A stretch of DNA of 64,000 bases. Source: JAANXG01 sp963731035 (GTDB lineage Bacteria; Pseudomonadota; Gammaproteobacteria; Arenicellales; JAANXG01). A program made the translations under genes and the position numbers. The stretch spans positions 1-64,000 of the forward strand of contig CAVSUY010000018.1 of the NCBI GenBank assembly GCA_963731035.1, in the 5' to 3' direction. Position 1 is the first letter of the stretch. Every line of letters begins with the position of its first letter. Under the pieces are notes generated by a model. The model was given only the letters and a program-made list of their open reading frames with translations. It had not been told where the DNA came from and searched no databases. Shown in pieces: positions 35,521 to 44,032 of the stretch.

Positions 35521-36045
35521 ATGTCTACTCCGCTCCTTTCCTATCCCACGGTCACTTTTCATACCACCCACGGCAACTTCACGGTGGAAATCGACACATA
35601 CCGGGTCCCCGCCACGGCGGAGAACTTCCTGGGGTACGTGCACGACGGCTTCTACGACAACACCCTCATTCACCGGGTGATCGATAACTTCATCATCCAG
35701 GGCGGCGGGTTCGAACCGGGCATGATACAGAAGACCACCCGGCCGCCGATCAAGAACGAAGCCGAACGCGGGACACGGAACGAGCGCGGCACAATCGCCA
35801 TGGCCCGGCTCGCCGACGACCCCGACTCCGCGACCTCACAGTTCTTCATCAACACCCGCGACAACGACGTGTTGAATCACGGAGGCAGGCTGCAGCCGGG
35901 CTACTGCGCCTTCGGACGCGTGCTGGATGGCATGGAGGTCGTCGAGCGCATCGAAGGCGCCGTGACCCATACCGTGGGGGACCACCAGTACGCGCCATTA
36001 CAGGAGATCATCGTCAATCAGGTGGTTCTGCACGAGCCGGCATGA
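35521..36045 (+). CDS. ppiB: Peptidyl-prolyl cis-trans isomerase, cyclophilin type
   Basis: A 174-residue cyclophilin. ATG 35521 follows GAGGA by 6 bases. The active-site stretches are FIIQGGGFEPGM, GTIAMARLADDPDSATSQFF and YCAFGRVLDGMEVVERI, including the Phe, Gln and Arg-type positions. No signal peptide, so cytoplasmic. It is divergent from ilvI and overlaps lpxH as ATGA. Confidence 0.94.
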   Translation: MSTPLLSYPTVTFHTTHGNFTVEIDTYRVPATAENFLGYVHDGFYDNTLIHRVIDNFIIQGGGFEPGMIQKTTRPPIKNEAERGTRNERGTIAMARLADDPDSATSQFFINTRDNDVLNHGGRLQPGYCAFGRVLDGMEVVERIEGAVTHTVGDHQYAPLQEIIVNQVVLHEPA

Positions 36046-36761
36046 CCACGCTGTTCATCTCCGACCTCCACCTGACCCCGCAACGGCCGCATATCACGCG
36101 CTTGTTCTTCGATCTGCTGCGCAACGAGGCCAGGAGCGCGGACGCCCTGTATGTCCTGGGCGACCTGTTCGAGTATTGGATCGGAGACGACGCCGCCGGG
36201 ATGCTCGGCTATGCACCAGTGGTTCAGGAGGTCGCGGAACTCACCCGGTGCGGCGTACCGGTCTACTTCATGCACGGCAACCGGGACTTTCTGGTGGGGG
36301 ATCGCTTCGCCACCGACGCGGGATGCGAGATTCTCGACGACCCCACCGTAGTGGACCTGTATGGCGAGCCGGCCTTGCTCATGCACGGGGATTTCCTGTG
36401 CACCGACGACGTCGAGCACCAGAGATTCCGCGCGATGGTGGGTGATCCCGACTGGCAGCGGTCGTTCCTGGAAAAGCCTGTCGAGGAACGCATGCAGATG
36501 GCGGAGTCGGCCCGCGAGCACAGCCGGCACCATAAGGACAGCGTGACCATGGAGATCATGGACGTCAACACCGATGCCGTACGCCGGATCTTCGACGAGT
36601 ACGGTGTACGGCTGCTGATCCACGGCCATACCCACCGCCCCGCCGTCCACGACGGCCAGCCCACGGGTACCCGCCGCATCGTGTTGGGAGACTGGTACGA
36701 GCAGGGCAGTGTGCTGCGCTGCACACCCGAGGCACACAAACTCGAACCGGTGCCCGTCTGA
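36042..36761 (+). CDS. lpxH: UDP-2,3-diacylglucosamine diphosphatase
   Basis: A 239-residue calcineurin-fold enzyme of lipid A synthesis, making lipid X from UDP-diacylglucosamine. Metal motifs are all present: DLHLTPQRP at the start, GDLFEYWIGDD, GNRDFLVGD, HGDFLCTDD and HGHTHRPAVH. Translation is coupled to ppiB by a 4-base overlap. The ppiB-lpxH pair is common in gammaproteobacteria. A REP pair follows the stop. Confidence 0.95.
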   Translation: MTTLFISDLHLTPQRPHITRLFFDLLRNEARSADALYVLGDLFEYWIGDDAAGMLGYAPVVQEVAELTRCGVPVYFMHGNRDFLVGDRFATDAGCEILDDPTVVDLYGEPALLMHGDFLCTDDVEHQRFRAMVGDPDWQRSFLEKPVEERMQMAESAREHSRHHKDSVTMEIMDVNTDAVRRIFDEYGVRLLIHGHTHRPAVHDGQPTGTRRIVLGDWYEQGSVLRCTPEAHKLEPVPV

Positions 36762-36770
36762 CAACAGGAG

Positions 36771-36851
36771 ATCGCGGCTGAAGCCGCTCCCACAATCTGC
36801 GGCCCAGTAGCGCGCCCGTCCACGGATTGCAGGAGCGGCTTCAGGCGCGAT
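36771..36851. repeat. REP pair after lpxH
   Basis: ATCGCGGCTGAAGCCGCTCC begins at 36771, and GGATTGCAGGAGCGGCTTCA in reverse orientation begins at 36824, ending with GGCGCGAT at 36851. Both arms belong to the REP family of 30363-30444 with a GGC/GCC stem variant. Starts 10 bp after the lpxH stop. Confidence 0.8.
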
Positions 36852-36877
36852 AACGCGGTCACGGAACCCCGTTATAG

Positions 36878-36896
36878 GTCGGCAACTCATGCCGAC
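36878..36896. repeat. GTCGGCA palindrome
   Basis: GTCGGCA-ACTCA-TGCCGAC, a second copy of the short palindrome at 25815-25832, in the lpxH-metZ gap. Confidence 0.5.
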
Positions 36897-36971
36897 AGCG
36901 ATGTTCGTATCGGGACGGTTCGGCATCTTCGGGAGTCTTTGCGGCCGGGGGAACCGTCAGCCTCACCCCGC

Positions 36972-36995
36972 CCCTCTCCCATTCATGGGAGAGGG
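36972..36995 (-). terminator. Hairpin after metZ
   Basis: CCCTCTCCCA-TTCA-TGGGAGAGGG, perfect 10-bp arms, 18 bp past the metZ stop on the minus strand. Member of the CTCTCCC palindrome family. No T-run follows, so real termination is uncertain. Confidence 0.4.
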
Positions 36996-37013
36996 AGGAC
37001 CACGAGCGGCCTC

Positions 37014-38201
37014 CTACAAAATGTCCAGACGCAGGTCGCCCTGGATGTCCTCGACGTTCTCCAGGCCCACCGACAAACGAACCAACCCTTCGCCGATGCC
37101 CGCCTGGGCTCGATCCTCGGGGCTCCACTTGCTGTGGGTAGTGGTGGCCGGATGCGTGATAGTGGTTTTGGTATCACCGAGGTTGGCAGTGATGGAAATG
37201 AAACGGGTGCCGTCGATGAGTTTCCATGCTGCGTCCTTGCCGCCCTTCAGATCGAACGACACGATGCCGCCGCTAAGTGATTGTTGACGGCGCGCGAGCG
37301 CGTATTGCGGATGGGCCGGCAGTCCGGGGTAGTAGACATGTGCGACGTTCGGATGCTCGTCGAGCCATTCGGCCAGTCGTTGGGCGCGGTCGCTGATCGC
37401 CTGCATCCGGATGCCGAGCGTCTCCAGGCCCTTCAGGAACACCCAGGCGTTGAACGGACTCATGGCAGCACCGCCGTTGCGTAGCACACCGTAGATGTCC
37501 TGCCCCACCAGGCGCTCGGGTCCGACTATCGCGCCCCCCACGCACCGTCCCTGGCCGTCCAGGTACTTGGTGGCCGAGTGAACCACCAGGTCCACCCCCA
37601 TCTCCAGTGGGCGCTGGGAGATGGGCGTAGAGAAGCAGTTGTCCACCACCGACAGAATATTCCGTTCCCGGGCAAGGTTCACGATCGCCGCCAGGTCGGT
37701 GACCTCCGTTAGCGGATTGGTGGGCGTCTCGGCGAACAACATGCGGGTGTCGTGGCGAACCGCCTCCCGCCATTCGGAGATGTCCGTCGGGGATACGAAC
37801 GTGAACTGGATGCCAAAACGTGTCAGGTACTTGTTGAACAGCATCCGGGTCGAGCCGAAGATGCTGCGCGACGACACCACATGATCGCCGGCACGCAGCG
37901 TACCCAGGCACATGGTCAGGATCGCCGCCATCCCGGACGCCGTGCCGATGCATCGCTCGCCGCCCTCCATCGCGGCAAGCCGCTGCTCGAAGGTCCTTAC
38001 CGTAGGGTTGGTGAAGCGGGAATAAACGTTCCCCTTTTCTTCCTGGGCAAAGCGCGCCGCTGCCTGGGCCGCATTGCGGAAGGTGAAGCTGGAAGTGACG
38101 AAGATGGGCTCGGCGTTCTCACCCTCGTTGGTCCGGTGGTGGCCGGCACGGACCGAGCGCGTATCCAGTCCGAAGGACGTCCAGTCGTCGAACTCGTCCA
38201 T
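37014..38201 (-). CDS. metZ: O-succinylhomoserine sulfhydrylase
   Basis: A 395-residue PLP enzyme of the Cys/Met metabolism family. The cofactor lysine is in HSATKYLDGQGR near residue 210; AMEGGERCIGTASGMAAI and FAETPTNPLTEVTDLA are typical. It makes homocysteine directly from O-succinylhomoserine and sulfide, which suits a sulfide-rich organism. The start overlaps the purF stop by one base (TGATG), an arrangement conserved from Pseudomonas onward. Confidence 0.93.
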   Translation of the reverse strand: MDEFDDWTSFGLDTRSVRAGHHRTNEGENAEPIFVTSSFTFRNAAQAAARFAQEEKGNVYSRFTNPTVRTFEQRLAAMEGGERCIGTASGMAAILTMCLGTLRAGDHVVSSRSIFGSTRMLFNKYLTRFGIQFTFVSPTDISEWREAVRHDTRMLFAETPTNPLTEVTDLAAIVNLARERNILSVVDNCFSTPISQRPLEMGVDLVVHSATKYLDGQGRCVGGAIVGPERLVGQDIYGVLRNGGAAMSPFNAWVFLKGLETLGIRMQAISDRAQRLAEWLDEHPNVAHVYYPGLPAHPQYALARRQQSLSGGIVSFDLKGGKDAAWKLIDGTRFISITANLGDTKTTITHPATTTHSKWSPEDRAQAGIGEGLVRLSVGLENVEDIQGDLRLDIL

Positions 38202-39721
38202 CAGGATGCGCCGTAGCTGTTTACCTCGTTCAGGTCCACAGCGGTGAACGCTCGAGATTTCTGTGAATCGTTTCGCGTCTGCTGGAGCCGGTCGAGATAT
38301 TCGCTGCTCACGTCGCCGGTGACGTATTTGCCGTGGAAGCAGGAAGCCTCGAAATCGTGGATGTCGGGATTGCCTTCTCGGGCGGTATCCAGCAAGTCCT
38401 CCAGTCCCTGGAAAAACAGCCTGTCCGCGCCGATCTCCACACGTATCTCGTCCTCGGTCCGGTTGTGGCCCACCAGCTCGTCCGCGTCCGGCATGTCGAT
38501 CCCATAGACATTGGGATAGCGCACCGGCGGTGCCGCGGACGCGAAATACACCCGCTTCGCTCCAGCTTCCCGGGCCATTTGAATGATTTGGCGCGACGTG
38601 TTGCCGCGGACGATGGAATCGTCAACCAGCAGCACGTTCTTGCCCCGGAATTCCAGCTCGATGGCGTTCAGCTTCTGCCGCACCGAGCGCTTGCGCTCGG
38701 CCTGGCCGGGCATGATGAAAGTGCGGCCTACGTAGCGGTTCTTGATGAACCCCTCGCGATACTTGACGCCCATCTCGTAGGACATCTGCAGCGCCGACGT
38801 GCGACTGGTGTCCGGCACCGGGATGATCACGTCTATGTCGTGGTCGGGCCATTGCTGGAGTATGCGGGCCGCCAGCTTCTCTCCCATGCGCATCCTCGCC
38901 TTGTGCACCGCCACACCGTCGATGATGGAGTCCGGACGCGCGAGGTAAACGTGCTCGAATATGCAAGGGCAGTGGCGGGCGTCCTCGGCGCATACCCGCC
39001 GGTGCACGCGGCCGCTCTTGGACACGTAGACGACTTCGCCGGGCTGCACGTCGCTGACCAGGTCGAAATCCAGCACGTCCAGGGCCACGCTTTCCGAGGC
39101 GAACAGGTGATCGCGTCCCGCGGGGGTATTGCGAACGCCGTACACCAGCGGGCGGATCCCGAACCGGTCCCGGAAAGCCAGAATACCGCCGTCCACCACC
39201 ATGGCCACAACGGCGTAGGCTCCCTGGCAGCGCGCATAGACCCTGGACATGGCTTTGAAGACGTCCTCGTGGCCCAGATGCTGCTTGTGCCCCATCACCG
39301 TCCTCAATTCGTGGGCCAGCACGTTGAGAATGATCTCCGAATCAGAATTGGTATTCAGATGGCGCAGGTCCTGGGCGAACAGGCTTTCACGCAGCTGGGC
39401 GGCGTTGGTGAGGTTGCCGTTGTGACCCAGTGCGATGCCGAACGGCGAGTTCACGTAGAATGGTTGGGCCTCCGCCGCGGAGCTGGTGCCCGCCGTGGGA
39501 TACCGGCAATGACCCACGCCCATGTGGCCCTGAAGGTGCTGCATGTGCCGGGCATGGAAAACGTCCCGGACCAGGCCATTGTCTTTGCGCAAGTACACGC
39601 GGGACCCGTCGCAGGTCATGATTCCCGCGGCGTCCTGACCGCGGTGCTGAACGACGGTCAGTGCGTCATAAATGGCCTGGTTGACCGGGCCATGGCTCAG
39701 AATACCTACGACACCACACAT
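38201..39721 (-). CDS. purF: Amidophosphoribosyltransferase
   Basis: A 506-residue enzyme that starts purine synthesis by making phosphoribosylamine. ATG 39721 is chosen so that the nucleophile cysteine follows the start (MCGVVGILSHG). The glutaminase part contains HRGQDAAGIMT and GHNGNLTNA, and the PRPP loop VLLVDDSIVRGNTSRQI is near residue 365. It lies between cvpA (10 bp away) and metZ. Confidence 0.96.
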   Translation of the reverse strand: MCGVVGILSHGPVNQAIYDALTVVQHRGQDAAGIMTCDGSRVYLRKDNGLVRDVFHARHMQHLQGHMGVGHCRYPTAGTSSAAEAQPFYVNSPFGIALGHNGNLTNAAQLRESLFAQDLRHLNTNSDSEIILNVLAHELRTVMGHKQHLGHEDVFKAMSRVYARCQGAYAVVAMVVDGGILAFRDRFGIRPLVYGVRNTPAGRDHLFASESVALDVLDFDLVSDVQPGEVVYVSKSGRVHRRVCAEDARHCPCIFEHVYLARPDSIIDGVAVHKARMRMGEKLAARILQQWPDHDIDVIIPVPDTSRTSALQMSYEMGVKYREGFIKNRYVGRTFIMPGQAERKRSVRQKLNAIELEFRGKNVLLVDDSIVRGNTSRQIIQMAREAGAKRVYFASAAPPVRYPNVYGIDMPDADELVGHNRTEDEIRVEIGADRLFFQGLEDLLDTAREGNPDIHDFEASCFHGKYVTGDVSSEYLDRLQQTRNDSQKSRAFTAVDLNEVNSYGAS

Positions 39722-39731
39722 GAACGAAAAC

Positions 39732-40223
39732 CTAGACCGTTTCCAGGTGCTTGGCAATATCCGGTGGCAACAGCTGGTAGAAGAATACCACCACCGGGTT
39801 GAGCTGCCGTATCAAAAGGGACTGCCGCCACCACTGTTCCTGTGGATATGCGGTCAGCCGCGCCAGAAGCAATACTACCGACACCAGGACCACGGCGCGA
39901 GCAATACCGAACAGGCCCCCCAGGATCCGGTCGGTGCCGGCGACACCGCCTGCCAGAAAAAGCCGATACAGTAGATAGCTCAGCACCGACAGCAGCAGAA
40001 GCGCAGTGACGAACAGCGCGGCGAACGCCGCAACTATGCGCAACTGGGAGGAGTCGATGTAGGGCGTGAAGTACGCACTCGCCGGCTCGGCGAAGCTGAA
40101 CGCCGCCCAGAACGCCACGATCCAGGAAATCAGCGACAGCGTCTCTCTGATGAACCCCCGATAGAACCCCACCAGAGCCGATAACACGGTCACTCCCAGG
40201 ATCGCCCAGTCGGCCTCGTTCAT
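39732..40223 (-). CDS. cvpA: CvpA family membrane protein
   Basis: A 163-residue protein with four hydrophobic segments (WAILGVTVLSALVGFYRGF, LISWIVAFWAAFSFAEPA, FAALFVTALLLLSVLSYLL, IARAVVLVSVVLLLARL), the CvpA pattern. In E. coli it is linked to colicin V production and envelope stress tolerance and sits upstream of purF, as here. Confidence 0.92.
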   Translation of the reverse strand: MNEADWAILGVTVLSALVGFYRGFIRETLSLISWIVAFWAAFSFAEPASAYFTPYIDSSQLRIVAAFAALFVTALLLLSVLSYLLYRLFLAGGVAGTDRILGGLFGIARAVVLVSVVLLLARLTAYPQEQWWRQSLLIRQLNPVVVFFYQLLPPDIAKHLETV

Positions 40224-40253
40224 CTCGCTCGTGCGGTCGTGCTTCGGCGGCGA

Positions 40254-40934
40254 TCAGGGATAGGCAACGATCAGCCCCTCGGAACCCGTACGCTGCTTGA
40301 CGCGCACCTTAGTCCGGGCGGCCTCCACCCGGGTCTCGAAAGGCCCGACATAGACCCGGGTGGCATCTCCCTCCGAAGTCTTGATGTCCGTCGTGGAGGA
40401 TTCGATACCCCCGTCCGCGAGCTTGGCCACGAGCTTTTTGACGTTGTCCGGGTTCTTGAAGACGCCGACCTGCACGATCCAGCCCCGCTCGACCGTCCTG
40501 GTCTTGGCCTTGTCTTTCGATTCCCCTGCTTTGGCGGTCGATTGGGCCTCGGGCCGGCTGTCGGCGCCGCTCCCCGAAGCGTCCTTCGAACCTGCGTCGC
40601 TGGAGCCCGACAGGGAATCGGCGTCGCTGTCCACCGCCGCCGTCTGCATCCCGTCTTCCGACTTCACTGCGGGCGCGCTGCTGTCCGCCCCCTGCCGTGC
40701 ATCCGCGGCGAGGTTGCGCTGCTGCGCCGTCGGCGTCGCTCCGCCTATGGGAGTGATATTGGAATGAAATATAGTGGTATCCATGTCGTTCCCGGCGCCG
40801 GCTCCCTGGTCGTCGCCGCTGTCGGGGCCGCCGAGGAGCAGCGGCAGAACGATCACGGCGAAGGCAATCAAGATGGCCGCGCCGGTCAGACGATGTTTCA
40901 GGACAAAGGGCTCGCTGCGGTCTTTCCCGGGCAT
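40254..40934 (-). CDS. dedD: SPOR domain protein DedD
   Basis: A 226-residue bitopic membrane protein. A basic cytoplasmic start and one membrane helix (LTGAAILIAFAVIVLPLLLG) precede a long low-complexity Ser/Ala/Asp linker (residues 40-145). A C-terminal SPOR domain (GWIVQVGVFKNPDNVKKLVA, TRVYVGPFETRVEAA) binds denuded peptidoglycan at the division site. The start lies 1 base after the folC stop. Confidence 0.92.
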   Translation of the reverse strand: MPGKDRSEPFVLKHRLTGAAILIAFAVIVLPLLLGGPDSGDDQGAGAGNDMDTTIFHSNITPIGGATPTAQQRNLAADARQGADSSAPAVKSEDGMQTAAVDSDADSLSGSSDAGSKDASGSGADSRPEAQSTAKAGESKDKAKTRTVERGWIVQVGVFKNPDNVKKLVAKLADGGIESSTTDIKTSEGDATRVYVGPFETRVEAARTKVRVKQRTGSEGLIVAYP

Positions 40935-40935
40935 G

Positions 40936-42198
40936 TCAGGACGGCCTCGTCATGTGCGCGAGTATATCACCGGCGATATGGAACGAACCAAAACCGAGGA
41001 CGCGGTCATCGTCGTCCGATTGCCCGAGCGCGCAATCGTACGCGTCGGCTGCGTCGGCATGGCAGTGGACCGGGCCCCGTACCAGTCCGGAGATAGATTC
41101 AGCCAGCGCCTTGGCATCCTGGCCGCGTTCATCGTCGATCGTGGCCAGGCACCAGGCATCGACCCACGGGTCCATGGCGCGCACCACGGCCACCGGGTCC
41201 TTGTCGCGCAACATGCCGAACACCGCCGTGGTCTTGCCGGCGACGGGATTCGCGGCCAGCTGCTCCGTCAAGGTTTCCACCGCCGACAGGTTGTGGGCGA
41301 CGTCCACCAACACCATGGGCCGGCGGGCGACGATCTCACACCGCGCGCGGATACGAGCGTTCCGCAGGCCTCGCAGGGCGGCGGTGTGATCCACGTGCAC
41401 GGCGTCCCAGGCGGTCAACAGAGCGAGCACCCCCGCGGCGTTGGCAACCTGGGCCGGTCCGGGTATGGCTGGAGTTTCCAGCAGCCAGTCCTCGCCGCCA
41501 GGCCCGGTCCAGCGCCACCCGGCGCCGGACGCCTGGTAGCTATAGTCGCGGCCGGCCACCAACAACCGGGTCCCGATACGCGACGCGTGATCCCACACCG
41601 AGTCGGGTGGACAGGGTCCACTGTAGACCGACGTTCGTCCTCCGCGCATGATATGTGCCTTCTCGTAGCCGATGGTCTCGCGGTCTTTACCCAGCCACTG
41701 CATGTGATCGAGCTCCACGTTGGTGATCAGGGACGCATCCACGGGCAGTGCATTTACCGCGTCCAGGCGGCCGCCCATGCCTACCTCCATGATCGCGATG
41801 TCCACGGCTCGCCGCTCGAATACGTGCACAGCGGCCAGCGTCGCGAACTCGAAATACGTCAAGGGAATATCGCTGCGCAGGGCGTCGATATCGGCGAACG
41901 CCCGGCACAGCTCGGCATCGGCCACGGGCCCGTCCACCTGGATCCGTTCGTTGAAATGCACCAGGTGCGGAGAGGTGTAGACGCCCACTCGGTAACCGGC
42001 GGCCCGCAGCACCGAGCCGAGCATGGTCGCGCAGGAGCCTTTGCCGTTGGTGCCCGCAACCGCCACCACCTTAAACGACAGTGCGGGCGCGAGGCGGCTC
42101 AGCACGATCTGAACCCGATCCAGGGTCATGTCGATGGAGCGGAAGTGTACCGTCTGGATGTATGCCAGCCAGTCCTCGAGGGAGCGGTGGGAGGTCAA
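40936..42198 (-). CDS. folC: Folylpolyglutamate/dihydrofolate synthase
   Basis: A 420-residue Mur-ligase-fold enzyme. The P-loop VAGTNGKGSCATMLGSVL is near residue 48; TSPHLVHFNERIQVDG and MEVGMGGRLDAVNAL follow, and the second domain has VDVAHNLSAVETL. It adds glutamate to dihydropteroate and folates. Between accD and dedD, as usual. The 84 bp toward accD contain a GTCGGCAT-type palindrome at 42231-42250. Confidence 0.95.
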   Translation of the reverse strand: MTSHRSLEDWLAYIQTVHFRSIDMTLDRVQIVLSRLAPALSFKVVAVAGTNGKGSCATMLGSVLRAAGYRVGVYTSPHLVHFNERIQVDGPVADAELCRAFADIDALRSDIPLTYFEFATLAAVHVFERRAVDIAIMEVGMGGRLDAVNALPVDASLITNVELDHMQWLGKDRETIGYEKAHIMRGGRTSVYSGPCPPDSVWDHASRIGTRLLVAGRDYSYQASGAGWRWTGPGGEDWLLETPAIPGPAQVANAAGVLALLTAWDAVHVDHTAALRGLRNARIRARCEIVARRPMVLVDVAHNLSAVETLTEQLAANPVAGKTTAVFGMLRDKDPVAVVRAMDPWVDAWCLATIDDERGQDAKALAESISGLVRGPVHCHADAADAYDCALGQSDDDDRVLGFGSFHIAGDILAHMTRPS

Positions 42199-42230
42199 GG
42201 TTTCCTATATAGACCGCAGGTCACGTGTGG

Positions 42231-42250
42231 GTCGGCATTCTATGCCGCCA
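42231..42250. repeat. GTCGGCAT palindrome, imperfect
   Basis: GTCGGCATTC-TATGCCGCC between accD and folC, a third, imperfect copy of the short palindrome at 25815-25832. Confidence 0.4.
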
Positions 42251-42282
42251 TCCGGCGCGCCGAGAGTATCCCGGCACGACGA

Positions 42283-43203
42283 TCAGGGGATGATCTGGGC
42301 GTCGGTAACGTCTTCATCGCGCAGGACCTCGGACTCGACCGCCTCTTCCGGACCCGCCTGCATGAGCATGGTCAGCAGGATGTGCACACGGTCCCGAAGG
42401 CGACGGCGGTCGACGATCTGGTCGAGGGCGCCATGCTCCAGCAGAAATTCCGAACGCTGGAACCCTTCCGGCAGCGTCTCCCTCACGGTCTGCTCGATAA
42501 CCCTGGGCCCGGCGAACCCGATCAGCGCTCCCGGCTCGGCGATAACGACATCCCCCAGCATGGCCAGGCTGGCCGATACACCGCCCATGGTGGGGTCGGT
42601 CAGAACCGACACATAAGGCAGGCCCTCCTCACTGAGGCGGGTCAGGGCTGCGCTGGTCTTGGCCATCTGCATCAGAGAGAACAGGCCTTCCTGCATTCGG
42701 GCGCCGCCACTGGCACTGAAGCAGACGAGGGCCCGTTGCTCGTCGATGCAGGCCTGCACCGCGAGTGCGAATCGCTCGCCCACGACCGATCCCATGGAAC
42801 CGCCCATGAATTCGAACTCGAACGCCGCGCACACCACCGGCAGGTCTTTCAAGAGACCTTTGCGGACGATCAGCGCGTCGCTCTGGCCGGTGGCCTTCTG
42901 GGCTTCGTTCAAGCGGTCCCGATAGCGGCGTGTATCCTTGAACCTGAGTATGTCCACCGGGTTGAGATTCTCGCCCAGCAGCTCTCCCTCGCCGTCGTCC
43001 AGAAACGTGCTCAGGCGGCGCTCCGCAGACATGCGCATGTGGAAGCTGCACTTGGGGCACACGTCCAGATTGCGCTCGACCTCGGCGCGGTACAGCACCG
43101 CGTCACAGGCTTCGCACTTGGTCCACAGACCCTCCGGGACCCCCCGCTTGGTCTTGTTGGAGACCTTGACCTTGGGCGGCAGAATGCGCTCGAACCAACT
43201 CAT
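42283..43203 (-). CDS. accD: Acetyl-CoA carboxylase carboxyltransferase beta subunit
   Basis: A 306-residue subunit that transfers carboxyl from biotin to acetyl-CoA. A C4 zinc ribbon lies near residues 32-55 (KCEACDAVLYRAE, then VCPKCSFHMR). The crotonase-like core contains VCFSASGGARMQEGLFSLMQ and VLTDPTMGGVSASLAML. It overlaps the trpA stop by 4 bp (ATGA). Confidence 0.96.
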   Translation of the reverse strand: MSWFERILPPKVKVSNKTKRGVPEGLWTKCEACDAVLYRAEVERNLDVCPKCSFHMRMSAERRLSTFLDDGEGELLGENLNPVDILRFKDTRRYRDRLNEAQKATGQSDALIVRKGLLKDLPVVCAAFEFEFMGGSMGSVVGERFALAVQACIDEQRALVCFSASGGARMQEGLFSLMQMAKTSAALTRLSEEGLPYVSVLTDPTMGGVSASLAMLGDVVIAEPGALIGFAGPRVIEQTVRETLPEGFQRSEFLLEHGALDQIVDRRRLRDRVHILLTMLMQAGPEEAVESEVLRDEDVTDAQIIP

Positions 43204-44027
43204 GCGCTCGCCTCTTCAACACCCCGGGCGGCGGCGACGGCGCCGCTCAGGTCGGAAATGAACTCGAACGCGGCCTGCTTGAAATCACCACCCGCCTTGT
43301 TTGACCAGTACAGCCGGTCAACCAGGGCGGAGCCGACGATCACCGCGTCGGCGAAACGAGCGATGGCCGCGGCCGAGGCCGCGTCTTTGATGCCGAATCC
43401 CACTCCCACCGGCAGCCGTGCCTTGGACTTTATAACGGAGATGTGGGCCTTCACGTTGGAGCCGTCCAGGGTGCCGGCGCCGGTGACCCCGGTCAAGGAC
43501 ACGTAGTACACGAAACCCCGCGCCGCGTTGCAGATCAGTTCGATGCGCTGCGCCGAGGTGGTCGGCGCGATCAGGAATATCAGGTCCAGCCCGTGGGCGT
43601 CCATGCGGGCCTGCAGGTCGCCGGCTTCCTCGGGCGGCAGGTCCACCACGATCTCGCCGTCGACACCGGCCTCGGCCGCGGCCTGAGCCCATTTCTCGTA
43701 GCCGCAGGCTTCTATCAGGTTCAGATAGCCCATCACGATCACCGGCGTCGTCTGGTCGTTGAGCCGGAAGTCCCTGACCATATCCAGCACGTCCGAAGGC
43801 TTCACACCGTTAGCCAGAGCACGTTCGCTGGCCCGTTGAATCACCGGCCCATCTGCCATGGGATCCGAGAACGGGATACCCAGCTCGATCAGGTCGGCGC
43901 CTCCCTCCACCATCCGATGCATCAGCGCCACGGTCTGCGACGGGTCGGGATCGCCGGCGGTGATGAAGGGGATCAACGCCGCGCGCTGACCGTGCAGCTT
44001 CTTGAACGTTTCCTCAATTCTGGACAT
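43200..44027 (-). CDS. trpA: Tryptophan synthase alpha subunit
   Basis: A 275-residue TIM-barrel enzyme that cleaves indole-glycerol phosphate. ALIPFITAGDPDPSQTVALM starts the barrel, LIELGIPFSDPMADGPVIQ contains the catalytic Glu and the Asp region, and FVYYVSLTGVTGAG is loop 6. Follows trpB by 5 bp. Confidence 0.96.
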   Translation of the reverse strand: MSRIEETFKKLHGQRAALIPFITAGDPDPSQTVALMHRMVEGGADLIELGIPFSDPMADGPVIQRASERALANGVKPSDVLDMVRDFRLNDQTTPVIVMGYLNLIEACGYEKWAQAAAEAGVDGEIVVDLPPEEAGDLQARMDAHGLDLIFLIAPTTSAQRIELICNAARGFVYYVSLTGVTGAGTLDGSNVKAHISVIKSKARLPVGVGFGIKDAASAAAIARFADAVIVGSALVDRLYWSNKAGGDFKQAAFEFISDLSGAVAAARGVEEASA

Positions 44028-44032
44028 AAGAT

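Noticed and set aside
40774..43506. 910-codon open frame on plus
   Set aside because: It runs antisense through folC and accD, which have full family motifs; a product of high GC and codon bias.
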